A stretch of DNA of 64,000 nucleotides from Variovorax paradoxus (GCF_009755665.1 NZ_CP046622.1:4712001-4776000); one strand, 5' to 3'. Positions 1 through 9,806 are shown, numbered from the stretch's first letter. Notes: generated from the letters alone by a model not told the origin. Numbers and translations: made by a program.

Positions 1-56
1 AGAAATGAAAAAACCGGCAGCTGCACCTCGCTCGAAGAGGCGCGGCCTTTCGCTGT

Positions 57-749
57 TCAGCTCTTCTCGAGGTGCCGCCGCTGGTCGTACACCGGCTGCG
101 GTGGCAGGTCGGCAAGATGCCGCGTGTCGGCCCAGTCGACGATCTCGATCGCGTCGGGCATGGCGGGCTCGGCAATGCGGATGCGGTTGAAGCCCGCATT
201 GGGAATGTCGCTCTGCCGCGGCCCGCTGAGGCTGAGGCCGCGCGCGGTGCGCCACACCATGTCGAGCACGCCGCCGTGGGTGACGACCACGAGGCGTTGG
301 CCGCGGTAGGTGGCTGCGAGGTTGCCCAGGGCCGCGACGATGCGCGTGTGGAATTCGCGTGCCGACTCGCCCTCGGGCATGGCGTGGTCCTCGCGGAACT
401 GCAGCCACTCTTCCCATGCCCTGGGGTGCAGGGCTTGTATTTCGTCGGCCCGCATGCCCTCGACCACGCCGAAGTGCTGCTCGCGCAAACTAGCCGAGGT
501 AACCACCGGCAGCGACAGCTGCAGCGACGCCGGCGCCGCGGTTTGCTGCGCACGAAGGAGGTCGCTGCTGACAATGTGCTGCGCCGTTTCGCCCGCCATC
601 CGCAAGCCCAGGCGGCGCGCCTGCTCGTGCCCCATGTCGTTGAGCGGCACATCGGCATGCCCCTGGAAACGCAGTTCGCGGTTCCAGGCCGTTTCGCCGT
701 GGCGGATCAGGATGAGTTCGGTCGCGGAGTCGGGTGTGGGCGTTGGCAT
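57..749 (-). CDS. Histidine phosphatase family protein (phosphoglycerate mutase-like)
   Basis: This 230-residue protein belongs to the histidine phosphatase superfamily, which removes phosphate from small molecules through a phosphohistidine intermediate. The N-terminal RHGET motif places the nucleophile at His17, and the second catalytic His is at about residue 158 in VVTHGG. A Glu near residue 90 fits the acid/base position. I chose the ATG at 749 because RHG motifs normally sit close to the N terminus, and upstream in-frame sequence is arginine-rich and unlike protein. The substrate cannot be read; GpmB-like or CobC-like activities are possible. It lies 32 bp downstream of the Yip1-like gene on the same strand. 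Confidence 0.85.
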   Translation of the reverse strand: MPTPTPDSATELILIRHGETAWNRELRFQGHADVPLNDMGHEQARRLGLRMAGETAQHIVSSDLLRAQQTAAPASLQLSLPVVTSASLREQHFGVVEGMRADEIQALHPRAWEEWLQFREDHAMPEGESAREFHTRIVAALGNLAATYRGQRLVVVTHGGVLDMVWRTARGLSLSGPRQSDIPNAGFNRIRIAEPAMPDAIEIVDWADTRHLADLPPQPVYDQRRHLEKS

Positions 750-781
750 GGAACGCCCATTCTCCACCGCATGCGCGGCGC

Positions 782-1423
782 TCAGAGCCTCGGCGGCACC
801 ATCTGTTGCATGGCCGCCACCTGCACCGCGAACGGTGCCGCGCCCACGCGTGCCGGCGAAGGCGTGAGAAGCGAGAGCACCCAGGCGATCACCACGCCGC
901 CGATGATGGCGCAAACCACCACCACTGCCGTGTATGCCAGCGCCTTGTCGGGCGGGCACTTCATGAGCACCGGCAGGCCCACGTAGATCAGGTAGATGCC
1001 GTAGAGCGCCGCGAGCGCGCCCAGGATCGAGAGCGACGGGATCAGGCTGAACACCCCGCCCAGGAAGCTCGCCGTGCTGGCATAGGCCGACAGCTTGAGC
1101 GCGCCGATCTGGCTCTTCGAGCCCTCGAAAGTCGGTGCCAGTGCATCGATGATCAACGCCAGCACAAACACCATGACGAGCGAGAGCACGTAGCCGACGA
1201 CCATGTTCACGAGCCCTGTGACCACGGGCACACGAAAGTTGACGCCGAAGGCGCCGAAGCCGATGACCGACAGGCCGATGAAGCCCGCCACCGCCGGTAT
1301 CAGCGCAAGGATCATCACGTAGTTCTTGTAGAGCGACGCGGTGTCCGCGGGCTCTGCGTCGATGGCGGGCCAGGTGGCCTTGGGTTTGAGCAGGATGTCC
1401 TGCACGCGTTGAACCAGGTTCAT
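782..1423 (-). CDS. Yip1-domain integral membrane protein
   Basis: This is a 213-residue polytopic membrane protein with about five hydrophobic segments after a short polar N terminus. That N terminus (MNLVQRVQDILLKP) is typical of bacterial Yip1-domain proteins, where it precedes a tryptophan-containing segment. Bacterial members have no firmly established job. It is probably co-transcribed with the downstream phosphatase, since the gap is 32 bp. No catalytic motif is visible. Confidence 0.8.
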   Translation of the reverse strand: MNLVQRVQDILLKPKATWPAIDAEPADTASLYKNYVMILALIPAVAGFIGLSVIGFGAFGVNFRVPVVTGLVNMVVGYVLSLVMVFVLALIIDALAPTFEGSKSQIGALKLSAYASTASFLGGVFSLIPSLSILGALAALYGIYLIYVGLPVLMKCPPDKALAYTAVVVVCAIIGGVVIAWVLSLLTPSPARVGAAPFAVQVAAMQQMVPPRL

Positions 1424-1548
1424 TTTCTTGTCCTCGGTATGAAGCGGAAACGCGCGAACCGCAGATCGCGCAGCAATGGAAAGTATGTCGATTCCGCCGC
1501 CGGATGGCTTCTGGCCAAGCAGCCTATGCCGTTACGCCGGAGGGCGCG

Positions 1549-2268
1549 ATGACGCAAAATCCGCTCATGCCACACCTTGTCTTGCTGCCCGGCCTCGCCT
1601 GCGACGAGCGCCTCTGGGAGGCACAGCTTCCCGTTCTTCCGCCCATGTTCGAAGCGCGCGTGAGCGATGCCCACATGCGGCACGACACCATCGAAGACAT
1701 GGCCGCGGCCGTGCTGCGCGAGAACCCCGGCCCGCTGGTGCTGTGCGGCGCATCGATGGGCGGCATGGTCGCCATGGAAGCCGCGCGGCAGGCGCCCGAG
1801 CGCATTGCGGGGCTTGCGCTGCTGGGCACCAACGCCCGGCCCGAGTCGCCAGAGATGTACGAGCTGCGCGAAAGCGCGATCGAGTTGTTCGAGCGCGGCG
1901 AACTGCGCGACGTGATCGAGCCGAATGCCGTCTTCGCGTTCCACCCCGCGCAGGCGGCCGACCAGGAGCTGGTCGAGCGCTACGTCCAGATCGTGCTGGA
2001 CGCCGGCACGCAGCAGCTCATCAGCCAGAACCGTGCGGTGATGCGACGCCCCGATGCGCGCACCCACCTGCCTTCGCTTCGCGTGCCGGTGCTCCTGGTC
2101 TGCGGCGACACCGACCGGCTGACACCGCCCGACTGCACGCGCGAAATTGCGGCGCTGGTGCTGCATGCGGAAGTGGTGTGGCTGCCGCAGTGCGGCCATA
2201 TGCTCACGATGGAGAAGCCCGCGCTCGTCAATGCGGCGCTGCTCTCCTGGCTGGCTCAGTGGAGCTGA
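1549..2268 (+). CDS. Alpha/beta hydrolase
   Basis: This is a 239-residue alpha/beta hydrolase. The nucleophile elbow is GASMGG with Ser69, the acid is an Asp near 187-189 in GDTDRLTPP, and the His is at 217 in CGHML. A PGLACDE strand-loop near the N terminus supplies the oxyanion hole. The start at 1549 is chosen because GGAGG lies about six bases upstream. The substrate is unknown; the short lid region resembles small esterases. Its 3' end overlaps the convergent pcp gene by 13 bp. Confidence 0.85.
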   Translation: MTQNPLMPHLVLLPGLACDERLWEAQLPVLPPMFEARVSDAHMRHDTIEDMAAAVLRENPGPLVLCGASMGGMVAMEAARQAPERIAGLALLGTNARPESPEMYELRESAIELFERGELRDVIEPNAVFAFHPAQAADQELVERYVQIVLDAGTQQLISQNRAVMRRPDARTHLPSLRVPVLLVCGDTDRLTPPDCTREIAALVLHAEVVWLPQCGHMLTMEKPALVNAALLSWLAQWS

Positions 2269-2915
2269 CCGCCGGTTTCGGCAATGTCCTTTTCAACCGC
2301 CAGCGCAGTGGCCACCGCAATGCGCAGCGCCTCGACCATGGTGGCCAGCGACATGCTGGGCAGCCCCGGAAAGCGCGCTGCCTGCTCGGGCAGGTAGGGA
2401 ATATGAATGAACCCGCCGCGCAGCCCCGGCACCGGGTGAGTGGCCATGCGGTGCATCAGGCCGTAGAAGATGTGGTTGCACACGAACGTGCCAGCGGTGT
2501 TCGACACCGACGCGGGCACACCGGCCGCGCGCAGGTCACGCACGATGGCCTTGATCGGCAGTGTCGAACAATACGCGGCGGGCGCGCCGCGCACCACTGG
2601 GGTGTCGATCGGCTGCCGGCCTGCGTTGTCGGCAATGCGGCCGTCGTCGATGTTGATGGCCACGCGCTCGGGCGTGATCTCCGCGCGTCCACCGGCTTGG
2701 CCGATGCACAGCACCAGCTGCGGCTGCAGTTCGTCCATGGCGCCCGCAAGCGTCTCGATGGCATCGCCGAAAACGCAGGGCATCTGGCGGGCATGCACGG
2801 TGGCGCGGCCGCATTTCCAGCCGTGCAGCGCGCGCACGGCCTCCCATGAAGGGTTGAGGGCTTCGCGGTCGAACGGATCGAAACCGGTCAGCAGGACGTT
2901 GGTTCGCTGCGCCAC
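2256..2915 (-). CDS. pcp: Pyrrolidone-carboxylate peptidase (pyroglutamyl peptidase I)
   Basis: This cytosolic cysteine peptidase (C15 family, 219 residues, normal length) removes N-terminal pyroglutamate from peptides. The catalytic Glu83 lies in ITPERVAIN, Cys146 in AGTFVCNH and His171 in GGFIHIPY. It is the last gene of a minus-strand cluster whose other members make 5-oxoprolinase. One transcript would therefore both release 5-oxoproline from peptides and hydrolyse it to glutamate. The gap to pxpA is 15 bp. Confidence 0.95.
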   Translation of the reverse strand: MAQRTNVLLTGFDPFDREALNPSWEAVRALHGWKCGRATVHARQMPCVFGDAIETLAGAMDELQPQLVLCIGQAGGRAEITPERVAINIDDGRIADNAGRQPIDTPVVRGAPAAYCSTLPIKAIVRDLRAAGVPASVSNTAGTFVCNHIFYGLMHRMATHPVPGLRGGFIHIPYLPEQAARFPGLPSMSLATMVEALRIAVATALAVEKDIAETGGQLH

Positions 2916-2930
2916 GGGTTAACAGTGCTC

Positions 2931-3671
2931 TCAGGCCGTCGCGCGAACCGCGATGCCTTCTTGCTGCAGGCGGTCGCGAATGCGGCGGGCAAAGGCCAAT
3001 GCGTGGGCACCGTCGCCGTGCAGGCACACGGTCTGGGCGTTGACGGGCACGGTGCTGCCGTCGATGGCGGTCACCTTGCGGTCGCGCACCAGCGAGAGCG
3101 TCTGGGCAAGCGACTGTTCTTCGTCTTCGATGAGCGCACCGGGCTGGCTGCGCGGCACAAGGCTGCCGTCGGGCATGTAGCCGCGATCGGCAAACACTTC
3201 TTCGACGGGCGTGAGGCCGGCGCGGCGCGCGGCGTCGATCATGCCGCTGCCCGCAAGGCCGAAGAACCTGAGCGACGGGTCGAAGCGCCGCACCGCCTCG
3301 CACAGCGCGTCGGCAAGCTCGGGCTCCTTCACGGCCTGGTTGTAGAGCTGTCCGTGCGGCTTGACGTGCGAGAGCTTGCCACCTTCGGCCTTGACGATCG
3401 CGGCGAGCGCGCCGACCTGGTAGAGCACATTGGCCACGATCTCGTCGGCTGGCAGGTGCATGGTGCTGCGGCCGAAGTTCTCGCGGTCGGGAAAGCTGGG
3501 GTGCGCGCCGATGGCCACGCCGTGTTCGATGGCCCAGCGCACGCACTGCCGCATGGTCTTGGCATCGCCCGCGTGCCAGCCGCAGGCAATGTTGGCCGAG
3601 CTCACAAGGCCAAGCAGCGCTTCGTCGCTGCCGGCGCCTTCGCCGAGGTCGGCATTCAGGTCGATTTGCAT
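2931..3671 (-). CDS. pxpA: 5-oxoprolinase subunit A (LamB/YcsF family)
   Basis: This 246-residue LamB/YcsF protein is subunit A of the ATP-dependent 5-oxoprolinase PxpABC, which opens 5-oxo-L-proline to L-glutamate. The family signature DLNADLGEG starts at residue 4, followed by [10 protein letters not shown] and the conserved KPHGQLYN segment. The ATG at 3671 puts this signature at the N terminus as in other members; upstream in-frame sequence is unlike protein. It is separated from pxpC by 67 bp and lies just upstream of pcp. Confidence 0.95.
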   Translation of the reverse strand: MQIDLNADLGEGAGSDEALLGLVSSANIACGWHAGDAKTMRQCVRWAIEHGVAIGAHPSFPDRENFGRSTMHLPADEIVANVLYQVGALAAIVKAEGGKLSHVKPHGQLYNQAVKEPELADALCEAVRRFDPSLRFFGLAGSGMIDAARRAGLTPVEEVFADRGYMPDGSLVPRSQPGALIEDEEQSLAQTLSLVRDRKVTAIDGSTVPVNAQTVCLHGDGAHALAFARRIRDRLQQEGIAVRATA

Positions 3672-3738
3672 TTGGGTTTCTTCCTTCTTCAGGCCGCCGG
3701 CACATCGATGCCGTACGCGCGCCCGCTGCTCGCACAGT

Positions 3739-4737
3739 CTATGCCGGTCTGCTCCAACCCGCAGCCGCCAGCCCTTGCGCCACTTGCGCAAGATAGCGCT
3801 GCTGCCCGGCCCACGCCTCCAGCGCCGCCGCCATGTCGACCTGCACCAGCCGCAGCCGGCCGTCGAGCGGCGCCTGTGCGAGCTTCCAGAGGTCGGCGCG
3901 AATCACCACGCCCATGCGCGGATAGCCGCCGGTGGTCTGCGCGTCGCCCATCAGGATGATCGGGTGGCCCGAGGGCGGCACCTGGATGGTGCCGGGAATG
4001 ACGCCCGACGAGAGCATGTCGATGCTGCGCTTGCGCTTGAGTTCGGCGCCCGCCAGCCGGCTTCCCATGCGATTGCTCTGTGCCGTGATGCGCCAGCGCT
4101 CGCTCCAGAGCTGCGCATGCGACTCCGCGGTGAACTGGTCGAATTCGGGTCCCGGCAGCACGCGCAACTCGATGGCCGAGTCGTCTTCCTCCGGTCCCCA
4201 TTCGGGGCCGCGCAGCCCGAAAGGCCGCCGCGCGAGCCGGGCGGCATCGAGCAACGTTGCACCCAGCGCGAGCCGGTCGCCCTTGCGCAGCGCCCGCCCC
4301 TGGTGGCCGCCAAAGCCGGCCTTCAGATCGGTGCTGCGCGAACCGAGCACCGGCGGCACGTCGATACCCCCCGCCACCGCAAGCCAGCTGCGCAAGCCGG
4401 CCTTCTTTGCGCCGGGTGCATTCGCGCCCGCGAGCTTGAGCGTTTGCCCCGCCTTGACGGGCACGCTCCAGCACGGCCAGAGCGGTGTGCCGTCGAGCTG
4501 GGCGGCGAAATCATCGCCGGCCAACGCGATGCGCGTGTCGGTTTCGAAGCGGATCTCGCAGCCGCCCATGGTGAGTTCAAGGCCCGCTGCGCCGTCGGCA
4601 TTGCCGACCAGCCGGTTCGCCAGCGTGAGCGCCAGCACATCCAGCGCGCCGCCGGGGCAGATGCCGACCTGCCGGTGCCCGTGACGGCCCAGGTCTTGCA
4701 CCGAGGCCAGCATGCCGGGTTTCTGGACCAGCATCAT
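3739..4737 (-). CDS. pxpC: 5-oxoprolinase subunit C (biotin-dependent carboxyltransferase-like)
   Basis: This 332-residue protein is of the KipA/PxpC family, the partner of PxpB in 5-oxoprolinase. The N-terminal signature (pattern PGxLxSVQDLGRxGxRxxGIxPGGAxD) and the later [13 protein letters not shown] and [11 protein letters not shown] segments are typical. Its ATG overlaps the pxpB stop codon (ATGA), indicating translational coupling and stoichiometric synthesis. The family was once annotated as urea carboxylase-like or allophanate hydrolase subunit 2; the neighbouring pxpA and pcp settle the role. Confidence 0.93.
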   Translation of the reverse strand: MMLVQKPGMLASVQDLGRHGHRQVGICPGGALDVLALTLANRLVGNADGAAGLELTMGGCEIRFETDTRIALAGDDFAAQLDGTPLWPCWSVPVKAGQTLKLAGANAPGAKKAGLRSWLAVAGGIDVPPVLGSRSTDLKAGFGGHQGRALRKGDRLALGATLLDAARLARRPFGLRGPEWGPEEDDSAIELRVLPGPEFDQFTAESHAQLWSERWRITAQSNRMGSRLAGAELKRKRSIDMLSSGVIPGTIQVPPSGHPIILMGDAQTTGGYPRMGVVIRADLWKLAQAPLDGRLRLVQVDMAAALEAWAGQQRYLAQVAQGLAAAGWSRPA

Positions 4738-5399
4738 GTCTCGACGCTTTCGACGACAAAGCGCACGCGGTCGCCCGGACGCAGCAAGGTGGGAGGTTCG
4801 GCCGCCGGGTTGAAAAGCTCCAGCGACGTACGGCCGATCAGCTGCCAGCCACCCGGCGACACCAGCGGATAGATGCCGGTCTGCTCGCCGCCAATGCCCA
4901 CGGAGCGCGCAGGCACCGCCGTGCGTGGTTCGGCCCGCCGGGGCGTGGCGAGCTCGGGCGGCAGCCCGCCCATAAAGGCAAAGCCGGGCAGAAAGCCCAG
5001 CAGGTAGACCACGTATTCGCCGCCGCTGTGGCGCCGCACCACCTCGGCTCGGGTGAGGCCGGTGTGAGCCGCGACATCGGCAAGGTCAGGCCCGTGCTCG
5101 CCACCATAGGCCACCGGAATCTCCACCATACGGCCTTCGATGGCGGCTGCCGACAGCCGCGGCCAAGCCTCGTTGACCCGCGCCATCAGCGCATCGACAT
5201 CGATCGCGAGCGGATCAAAAGTCAGCGTGAGATTGTTCATGCCCGGCAGCACCTCGCCCACGCCGGGCCACTGCTGCACCTCGGCACCCAAGGCCCAGAT
5301 CTGCTGCTGCTGAGCCAGCGTGGCCGGCGGCGCCAGCTCGCAAAGCAACGCCGCATCGCCCAGCGGATGCAGGCGAGGTACCGGATGTTGACTGCTCAT
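4734..5399 (-). CDS. pxpB: 5-oxoprolinase subunit B (KipI family)
   Basis: This 221-residue KipI-type protein is the first gene of the pxpB-pxpC-pxpA-pcp cluster. Diagnostic segments include GDAALLCEL near the N terminus, VEIPVAYGGEHGPDL in the middle, GFLPGFAFMGGLP, and the GIGGEQTGIYP and SPGGWQLIGRT motifs. PxpB and PxpC together form the ATP-using part of 5-oxoprolinase. The start at 5399 gives the usual family length; an upstream in-frame ATG would add 13 unlikely residues. Confidence 0.93.
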   Translation of the reverse strand: MSSQHPVPRLHPLGDAALLCELAPPATLAQQQQIWALGAEVQQWPGVGEVLPGMNNLTLTFDPLAIDVDALMARVNEAWPRLSAAAIEGRMVEIPVAYGGEHGPDLADVAAHTGLTRAEVVRRHSGGEYVVYLLGFLPGFAFMGGLPPELATPRRAEPRTAVPARSVGIGGEQTGIYPLVSPGGWQLIGRTSLELFNPAAEPPTLLRPGDRVRFVVESVET

Positions 5400-5540
5400 C
5401 TCAGTCCCATGCCGTCTATGCGGATGACGGTCTTGCATCTTCGTGGAACACCGCGGAACCGGCTTTGCCGGGCCGCTGGTGTTGCCCCCGGCGAGGGGGT
5501 TGGCGAAGCGACACGAAGTGCGCGAAGACTGGGGGAGGAC
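5400..5540. other. Intergenic stretch with REP-like GC-rich sequence
   Basis: These 141 bases separate pxpB from coaD. The part from about 5451 to 5535 holds short inverted GC blocks (a CCCCC...GGGGG pair around 5490-5508) followed by a GCGAAGCGACACGAAGTGCG run. Its style is like dispersed intergenic palindromic elements of Comamonadaceae. No second copy is visible in this window, so calling it a repeat is inference. Confidence 0.3.
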
Positions 5541-6044
5541 CTATTCACGACCGAGGCTGCGCACCTTTGCGGCCAGATGCGTCTCCACATCGGGCGAAAC
5601 GAACTTGTGGATCTCGCCACCAAGCATGGCGATCTCGCGCACGAAGGTGCTAGATATGAACTGGTATTTGTCGCTGGGCGTCAGGAACACGGTTTCCACA
5701 TCGGGCATCAGCGATCGGTTCATGCCCGCCAGCTGGAATTCGTAGTCGAAGTCGGTCACGGCGCGCAGGCCGCGCACCATGGCCTTGCCGCCGCGCGCCA
5801 CCACAAAGTCGCGCAGGAGGCCCGAAAAGCTCTCGACCGTGACCTGGTCGCTATAGGGCTTCACAGCTTCGCGCGCCATTTCCATGCGTTCTTGCAAGGT
5901 GAAGAGCGCTTTCTTGTGGTGGCCCGCCGCAACCGCGACGATGACCTTCGAAAAAAGCTGGGTTGCACGCCGCACCACGTCCTCGTGGCCGAGGGTGATG
6001 GGATCGAAAGTGCCGGGATAAACCGCGATCACGTTGCTGGCCAT
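5541..6044 (-). CDS. coaD: Phosphopantetheine adenylyltransferase
   Basis: CoaD transfers AMP from ATP to 4'-phosphopantetheine, the penultimate step of coenzyme A synthesis. The 167-residue protein has normal length and carries the nucleotidyltransferase motif TLGHED near residue 18 and the C-terminal ISSTFVRE motif. It follows rsmD by 54 bp on the same strand, the gene pair commonly seen in bacteria. Both ends look intact. Confidence 0.97.
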   Translation of the reverse strand: MASNVIAVYPGTFDPITLGHEDVVRRATQLFSKVIVAVAAGHHKKALFTLQERMEMAREAVKPYSDQVTVESFSGLLRDFVVARGGKAMVRGLRAVTDFDYEFQLAGMNRSLMPDVETVFLTPSDKYQFISSTFVREIAMLGGEIHKFVSPDVETHLAAKVRSLGRE

Positions 6045-6098
6045 GGTTGCTTCTTCCTCATGCAGCCGGTGCGGCTTGTCCGGCGAATTATGCAGTCC

Positions 6099-6773
6099 CT
6101 ATGCGGTTCCGGTCGCAAGGTGCCGCAGCAAGTGCGCGTGCACGGCACCCGCCTTTAGGTAACGAAAACCAACAAGGCCGACGGCGGCGAGCTCCTCGTC
6201 GGTCCACTTGCGAGGTGCTTCCAGATAGACGGCTCCCCCAGCCTTCACGGCCCGGCCCGCGGCGCGCAGCGAAGGTTCGTAGAGGGCGGTGCTGTCGAAA
6301 GGCGGGTCGAGAAATACGGCATCCAGGCTGCCTGCGGCAACGCGTTCGAGCGCGGTGAGCCCGTTGCCGCGCTCGATGCGCACGGCCTCGGCCGAGAGCT
6401 TGGTCTTGGCGGCCTGCAGCTGCCCCACCAGCGCGGCGTCTTGTTCGCACAGCAGCACGCTCGCGGCGCCGCGCGAAGCGGCCTCCAGGCCCAGGGCGCC
6501 AGTGCCCGCGAACGCGTCGACGCAATGCCAGCCCGGCAACTCGCCGCCACCCGCACCCGCGATGCTTGCGAGCCAGTTGAACAGCGTTTCCCTCACGCGG
6601 TCGGGCGTGGGGCGCAGGCCCGGCTTGTCGGCCACGGAAAGACGGGTGCGCTTCCACTGGCCTCCGATGATGCGCACTTCGCTCGGCCGCGATTTGGATC
6701 GGGAGGGCGATTGCGATGACGGCGATGACGACGAGGGGGGGCGCTTGGCGGCTGCGGCTTTCTTCTGGGGCAT
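6099..6773 (-). CDS. rsmD: 16S rRNA (guanine(966)-N2)-methyltransferase
   Basis: RsmD methylates G966 of 16S rRNA. The SAM-binding motif DAFAGTGALGLEAASRG lies around residues 88-104, and the catalytic LDPPF motif lies near residue 157. A Ser/Pro/Lys-rich, probably disordered tail of about 30 residues precedes the conserved VRIIGGQWKR start of the fold; part of it could be an artefact of start choice. The gene pairs with coaD downstream. Confidence 0.94.
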   Translation of the reverse strand: MPQKKAAAAKRPPSSSSPSSQSPSRSKSRPSEVRIIGGQWKRTRLSVADKPGLRPTPDRVRETLFNWLASIAGAGGGELPGWHCVDAFAGTGALGLEAASRGAASVLLCEQDAALVGQLQAAKTKLSAEAVRIERGNGLTALERVAAGSLDAVFLDPPFDSTALYEPSLRAAGRAVKAGGAVYLEAPRKWTDEELAAVGLVGFRYLKAGAVHAHLLRHLATGTA

Positions 6774-6803
6774 GCGGCAAGCTTAACGCCGCCGCGCGTG
6801 CCG

Positions 6804-7439
6804 CTAGATGCCGAGAAAGGCCCGCCGCGCGAGCAGCGCGGCAAGCACGAGCATCGTGCCGCCGATCAGCGCGTCCAGCACCTGCCAGGCACGCGGGCGC
6901 GCGAACACCGGTGCCAGCCACCGCGCGCCGAAGCCCAGCGCAGAGAACCACAGCGCGCTTGCCAGCGTCGCCCCCGCGACGAACCAGGCCTTGAGCGCTC
7001 CGCCGTACTGCGCGCCGGTGCTGCCGACGAGCAGCACGGTGTCCAAGTAGACATGCGGATTCAGCAGCGTGAAGCCTGCCGCCTGAGCGAGCACGGCGGC
7101 GCGCGAAAGCGATGCGCCCTGGGCCGTAGCCTGCAGCGCACCGGGCTGCCGCGAGCGCCACAGCGCGCGCAACCCGTAGCCGCCCAGGAACAGGGCGCCA
7201 AGCCCCGCGAGTGCCGTGGCCACCGCAGGCCGCCCTTGCAGCGCCTGCGCCATACCGGCCACGCCCGCCGTGATCAGGAGCGCGTCGCTCGCCGCGCAGA
7301 ACAGCACCACGGCGCTCACATGCTCGCGCCGCAAGCCCTGGCGCAGCACATAGGCGTTCTGCGCGCCGATGGCGACGATGAGCACCAGGCTCATGAAGAG
7401 CCCGTTTGCGAAAGCGGTGGTGATTTGTTCGGTGACCAT
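6804..7439 (-). CDS. argO: LysE/ArgO-type amino acid exporter
   Basis: This 211-residue inner-membrane exporter has about six hydrophobic segments. It carries LysE-family landmarks: IAIGAQNAYVLRQG-type sequence near residue 24 and the NPHVYLDT motif near residue 125. It is divergent from a LysR regulator of the ArgP type, which is the arrangement for lysine- or arginine-controlled export. The exact substrate (arginine, lysine or both) is not visible. It ends 30 bp before the rsmD start. Confidence 0.88.
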   Translation of the reverse strand: MVTEQITTAFANGLFMSLVLIVAIGAQNAYVLRQGLRREHVSAVVLFCAASDALLITAGVAGMAQALQGRPAVATALAGLGALFLGGYGLRALWRSRQPGALQATAQGASLSRAAVLAQAAGFTLLNPHVYLDTVLLVGSTGAQYGGALKAWFVAGATLASALWFSALGFGARWLAPVFARPRAWQVLDALIGGTMLVLAALLARRAFLGI

Positions 7440-7521
7440 GGCGTGAGCTTGCTGCCAAGAGTCAATTAACTCAAACTAAACTTCCTAAGGCTTATTCAGT
7501 TTCTCTAATTCATCACGCACC
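7440..7521. promoter_or_regulatory. argO/argP divergent promoter region
   Basis: This 82-bp AT-richer spacer must hold the promoters for argO and argP. A dyad GAGT-CAATTA-ACTC lies at 7459-7472, close to the argO start codon, and is a plausible ArgP contact. Single -10/-35 elements cannot be fixed by eye. Confidence 0.45.
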
Positions 7522-8439
7522 ATGCTCGACTACGCCGCCCTGAACGCATTGGCCGCCGTGGTGCGCGAAGGCAGCTTCGAGCGCGCCGCGCGCGCACTGA
7601 ACGTCACGCCCTCGGCCGTCTCGCAGCGCGTGAAGCTGCTCGAGGAACGCACGGGCGGTGCATTGCTGGTGCGCGGACAGCCTTGCGTGCCCACCGAAGC
7701 GGGCCAGCAGCTCTGCCGCCACTTCGAACGCGTGGGCATGCTGGAACACGAACTGCGCGACGCGATGCCGGCGCTCGGCATGGCCGGCAGCGGCGGCAAC
7801 GAGCGCGAACGGGTCACGGTGCGCGTGGCAGTCAACGCAGACAGCCTGGCCACCTGGTTCATGGCGGCCGCCGCGGCCTTTGCCAGACAGGAAGAATCCG
7901 CCCTGCTCGACCTGACCGTGGACGACCAGGACCACACCGCCGAGCGCCTGCGCAGCGGCGCCGTGCTGGCCGCGGTCACGGCCCTGGCGCAGCCGGTGGT
8001 CGGCTGCAACAGCGAAGCCCTGGGCACCATGCACTACGTGGCGGCCGCGAGCCCCGAATTCATGCACCGGTATTTCGCCAAGGGCGTGGGTGCGCGCACA
8101 TTGGCCGATGCACCCAGCCTGGTGTTCGACCGCAAGGACCGGTTGCAGGCGCGCTGGGTGCGGCGCATCTGCCATCGCAGCGTCGAGACGCCGCGGCACT
8201 GGCTGCCCTCTGCGCACGGTTTTCTCGAGGCGGCGCGGGCCGGCATGGGCTGGGGCATGCTCCCCGTGAGCATGGCGGCCGATGCGATGCGCACGGGCGC
8301 GCTGGCAGAGCTGGTGCCGGGCTCCGCGCTCCAGGTGCCGCTTTACTGGCAGCAGGCGCGCGCGGCGCCGCAGCTCCTCGAACGACTCAGGACGACGGTG
8401 CGCGCAGCCGCCGGCAGCGGCGCACACGCCTTGCGCTGA
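7522..8439 (+). CDS. argP: LysR-family regulator ArgP
   Basis: This 305-residue LysR-type regulator has an N-terminal winged helix-turn-helix (residues 1-60, with ALNVTPSAVSQRVK as the helix-turn-helix) and a C-terminal effector domain. The N terminus, with Leu-Asp-Tyr followed by Ala/Leu residues, is characteristic of ArgP/IciA. The gene is divergent from the LysE-type exporter. By analogy with E. coli it would activate argO when arginine is high and be blocked by lysine; that is inference from the pair. Confidence 0.88.
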   Translation: MLDYAALNALAAVVREGSFERAARALNVTPSAVSQRVKLLEERTGGALLVRGQPCVPTEAGQQLCRHFERVGMLEHELRDAMPALGMAGSGGNERERVTVRVAVNADSLATWFMAAAAAFARQEESALLDLTVDDQDHTAERLRSGAVLAAVTALAQPVVGCNSEALGTMHYVAAASPEFMHRYFAKGVGARTLADAPSLVFDRKDRLQARWVRRICHRSVETPRHWLPSAHGFLEAARAGMGWGMLPVSMAADAMRTGALAELVPGSALQVPLYWQQARAAPQLLERLRTTVRAAAGSGAHALR

Positions 8440-8451
8440 AACGCCGCCCGC

Positions 8452-9792
8452 TCACTTGCCGCCCACCACCACCGTCACCATGCGTTCGGGCTGCAGCTTG
8501 CGCGCAAACGCGGCACGCACCTCGGTCGCGGTAACGGCGTTCATGCGCGCGGTCCAGGTATCCAGATAGTCGAGCGGCAGGTCGTGCCACGCAATGTTGG
8601 CCACGTTGCCGATGAGCTTGCGGTTGCTGTCCATCAGGAGCGGGAAGCCGCCGATCAGGTTGTCCTTGGCCGCCTTCAGCTCGGCGGCGGTCGGGCCTTC
8701 GGTCACGAACTTGGCGAGCACCTCGCGGGAGATCTTCACCGCCTCTTCAGCCTGGTCGGGCCGCGTCTGAAAGCCGATGCGGAATGCCCCGGCGTCCAGC
8801 CCCGGCGAAAAGCCGCTGTAGACGCTGTAGGCCAGGCCGCGCTTCTCGCGCACTTCGTTGGTGAGCCGCGAAACGAAGCCGCCGCCGCCCAGCACGTAGT
8901 TGCCGAGTGTGAGTGCGAAGTGGTCCGGGTCCTTGCGCGGATAGCCGGGCTGGCCGATGAAGACGTGGGCCTGGGCCGACGCGAACGGAATGCGCTCGTC
9001 CTTCGGCGCCGCAAGCGCGGTCACCGGCGCAATGGACGGCAGCGGAGTGCAGGCCTCGGGGCCAGGCAGCCGCGAGAGCAGCGCGGTGGCCATGGCTTCC
9101 GCTTCCGCGCGCGTCACGGCGCCGACGATGCTGAGCTTGGCGCGGCACGGCACGATGAACTGCTGGTAGCGCTGCCGCATGGCCGCCGTGTCGATGCGTG
9201 CCAGCGTGGCTTCGGTCACGTCCTGGCCATACGGGTGGCTGCCATAGACGCTTTGCGCAAAGGCGCGGCCGGCGATGGTCGCCGGCTTGGTATTGGCCTC
9301 CCTCAGCGATGCATTGATGCGTTCGCGCTCGCGCTGCCACACATCGTCGGGGAAGGCCGGCTCGCCGATCTCGCGCGAAGCCAGCGCCACCACCTTGGAC
9401 AGGAGGGCCGGGTCGGACAGGGTGCGCAGCGAATAGCTGGCGCGGTCGGTTCCGGCGCTCGCGTTGAACTCGGCGCCCAAATCGGCCCAGGCTTCGCCCA
9501 GCGCGTTCTCGTCGAGCGCGGGCTCGCCGTTCTTGCCGGCGCGCACGCCTTTCTCGACCATGGCGGCGGTCACGCTGGCCAGGCCAGCTTGCGCCGCCGG
9601 GTCGCGCCGGCTGCCGGCGTCGAAGTCGATCTGCACGTCGACGATGGGCAGCGCCTGGGTCGACACCAGGTAGATCTTGGCACCGCTCGCGAGCGTCCAG
9701 TGTTCGATGGGGAGTGCAGCCTGCGCGGCGCCTGCAAGGGCGGCAGCGATGGCGAACAGCGCGGGACGGAGAATTTTTTTCATGGCAATCAT
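8452..9792 (-). CDS. M16 peptidase-like protein lacking the zinc motif
   Basis: This 446-residue exported protein has a signal peptide ending near AAQAA (residue 26). It has the two-lobe M16 fold, with the R/Y landmark EKRGLAYSV in the second half. At the place where active members carry HxxEH it reads AAMVEKG (residues about 76-82), so it cannot bind zinc in the usual way. It is the second gene of a pair with an active M16 peptidase 14 bp upstream. Such pairs typically form a heterodimer in which this subunit supplies the R/Y pair. Starts at 9792 or 9783 are both possible. Confidence 0.88.
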   Translation of the reverse strand: MIAMKKILRPALFAIAAALAGAAQAALPIEHWTLASGAKIYLVSTQALPIVDVQIDFDAGSRRDPAAQAGLASVTAAMVEKGVRAGKNGEPALDENALGEAWADLGAEFNASAGTDRASYSLRTLSDPALLSKVVALASREIGEPAFPDDVWQRERERINASLREANTKPATIAGRAFAQSVYGSHPYGQDVTEATLARIDTAAMRQRYQQFIVPCRAKLSIVGAVTRAEAEAMATALLSRLPGPEACTPLPSIAPVTALAAPKDERIPFASAQAHVFIGQPGYPRKDPDHFALTLGNYVLGGGGFVSRLTNEVREKRGLAYSVYSGFSPGLDAGAFRIGFQTRPDQAEEAVKISREVLAKFVTEGPTAAELKAAKDNLIGGFPLLMDSNRKLIGNVANIAWHDLPLDYLDTWTARMNAVTATEVRAAFARKLQPERMVTVVVGGK

Positions 9793-9806
9793 GGCGGTCC
9801 GGCCCT

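Noticed and set aside
5451-5535. Small ORFs in the pxpB-coaD spacer
   Set aside because: No ribosome site or protein-like composition; the sequence looks like a GC-rich palindromic intergenic element.
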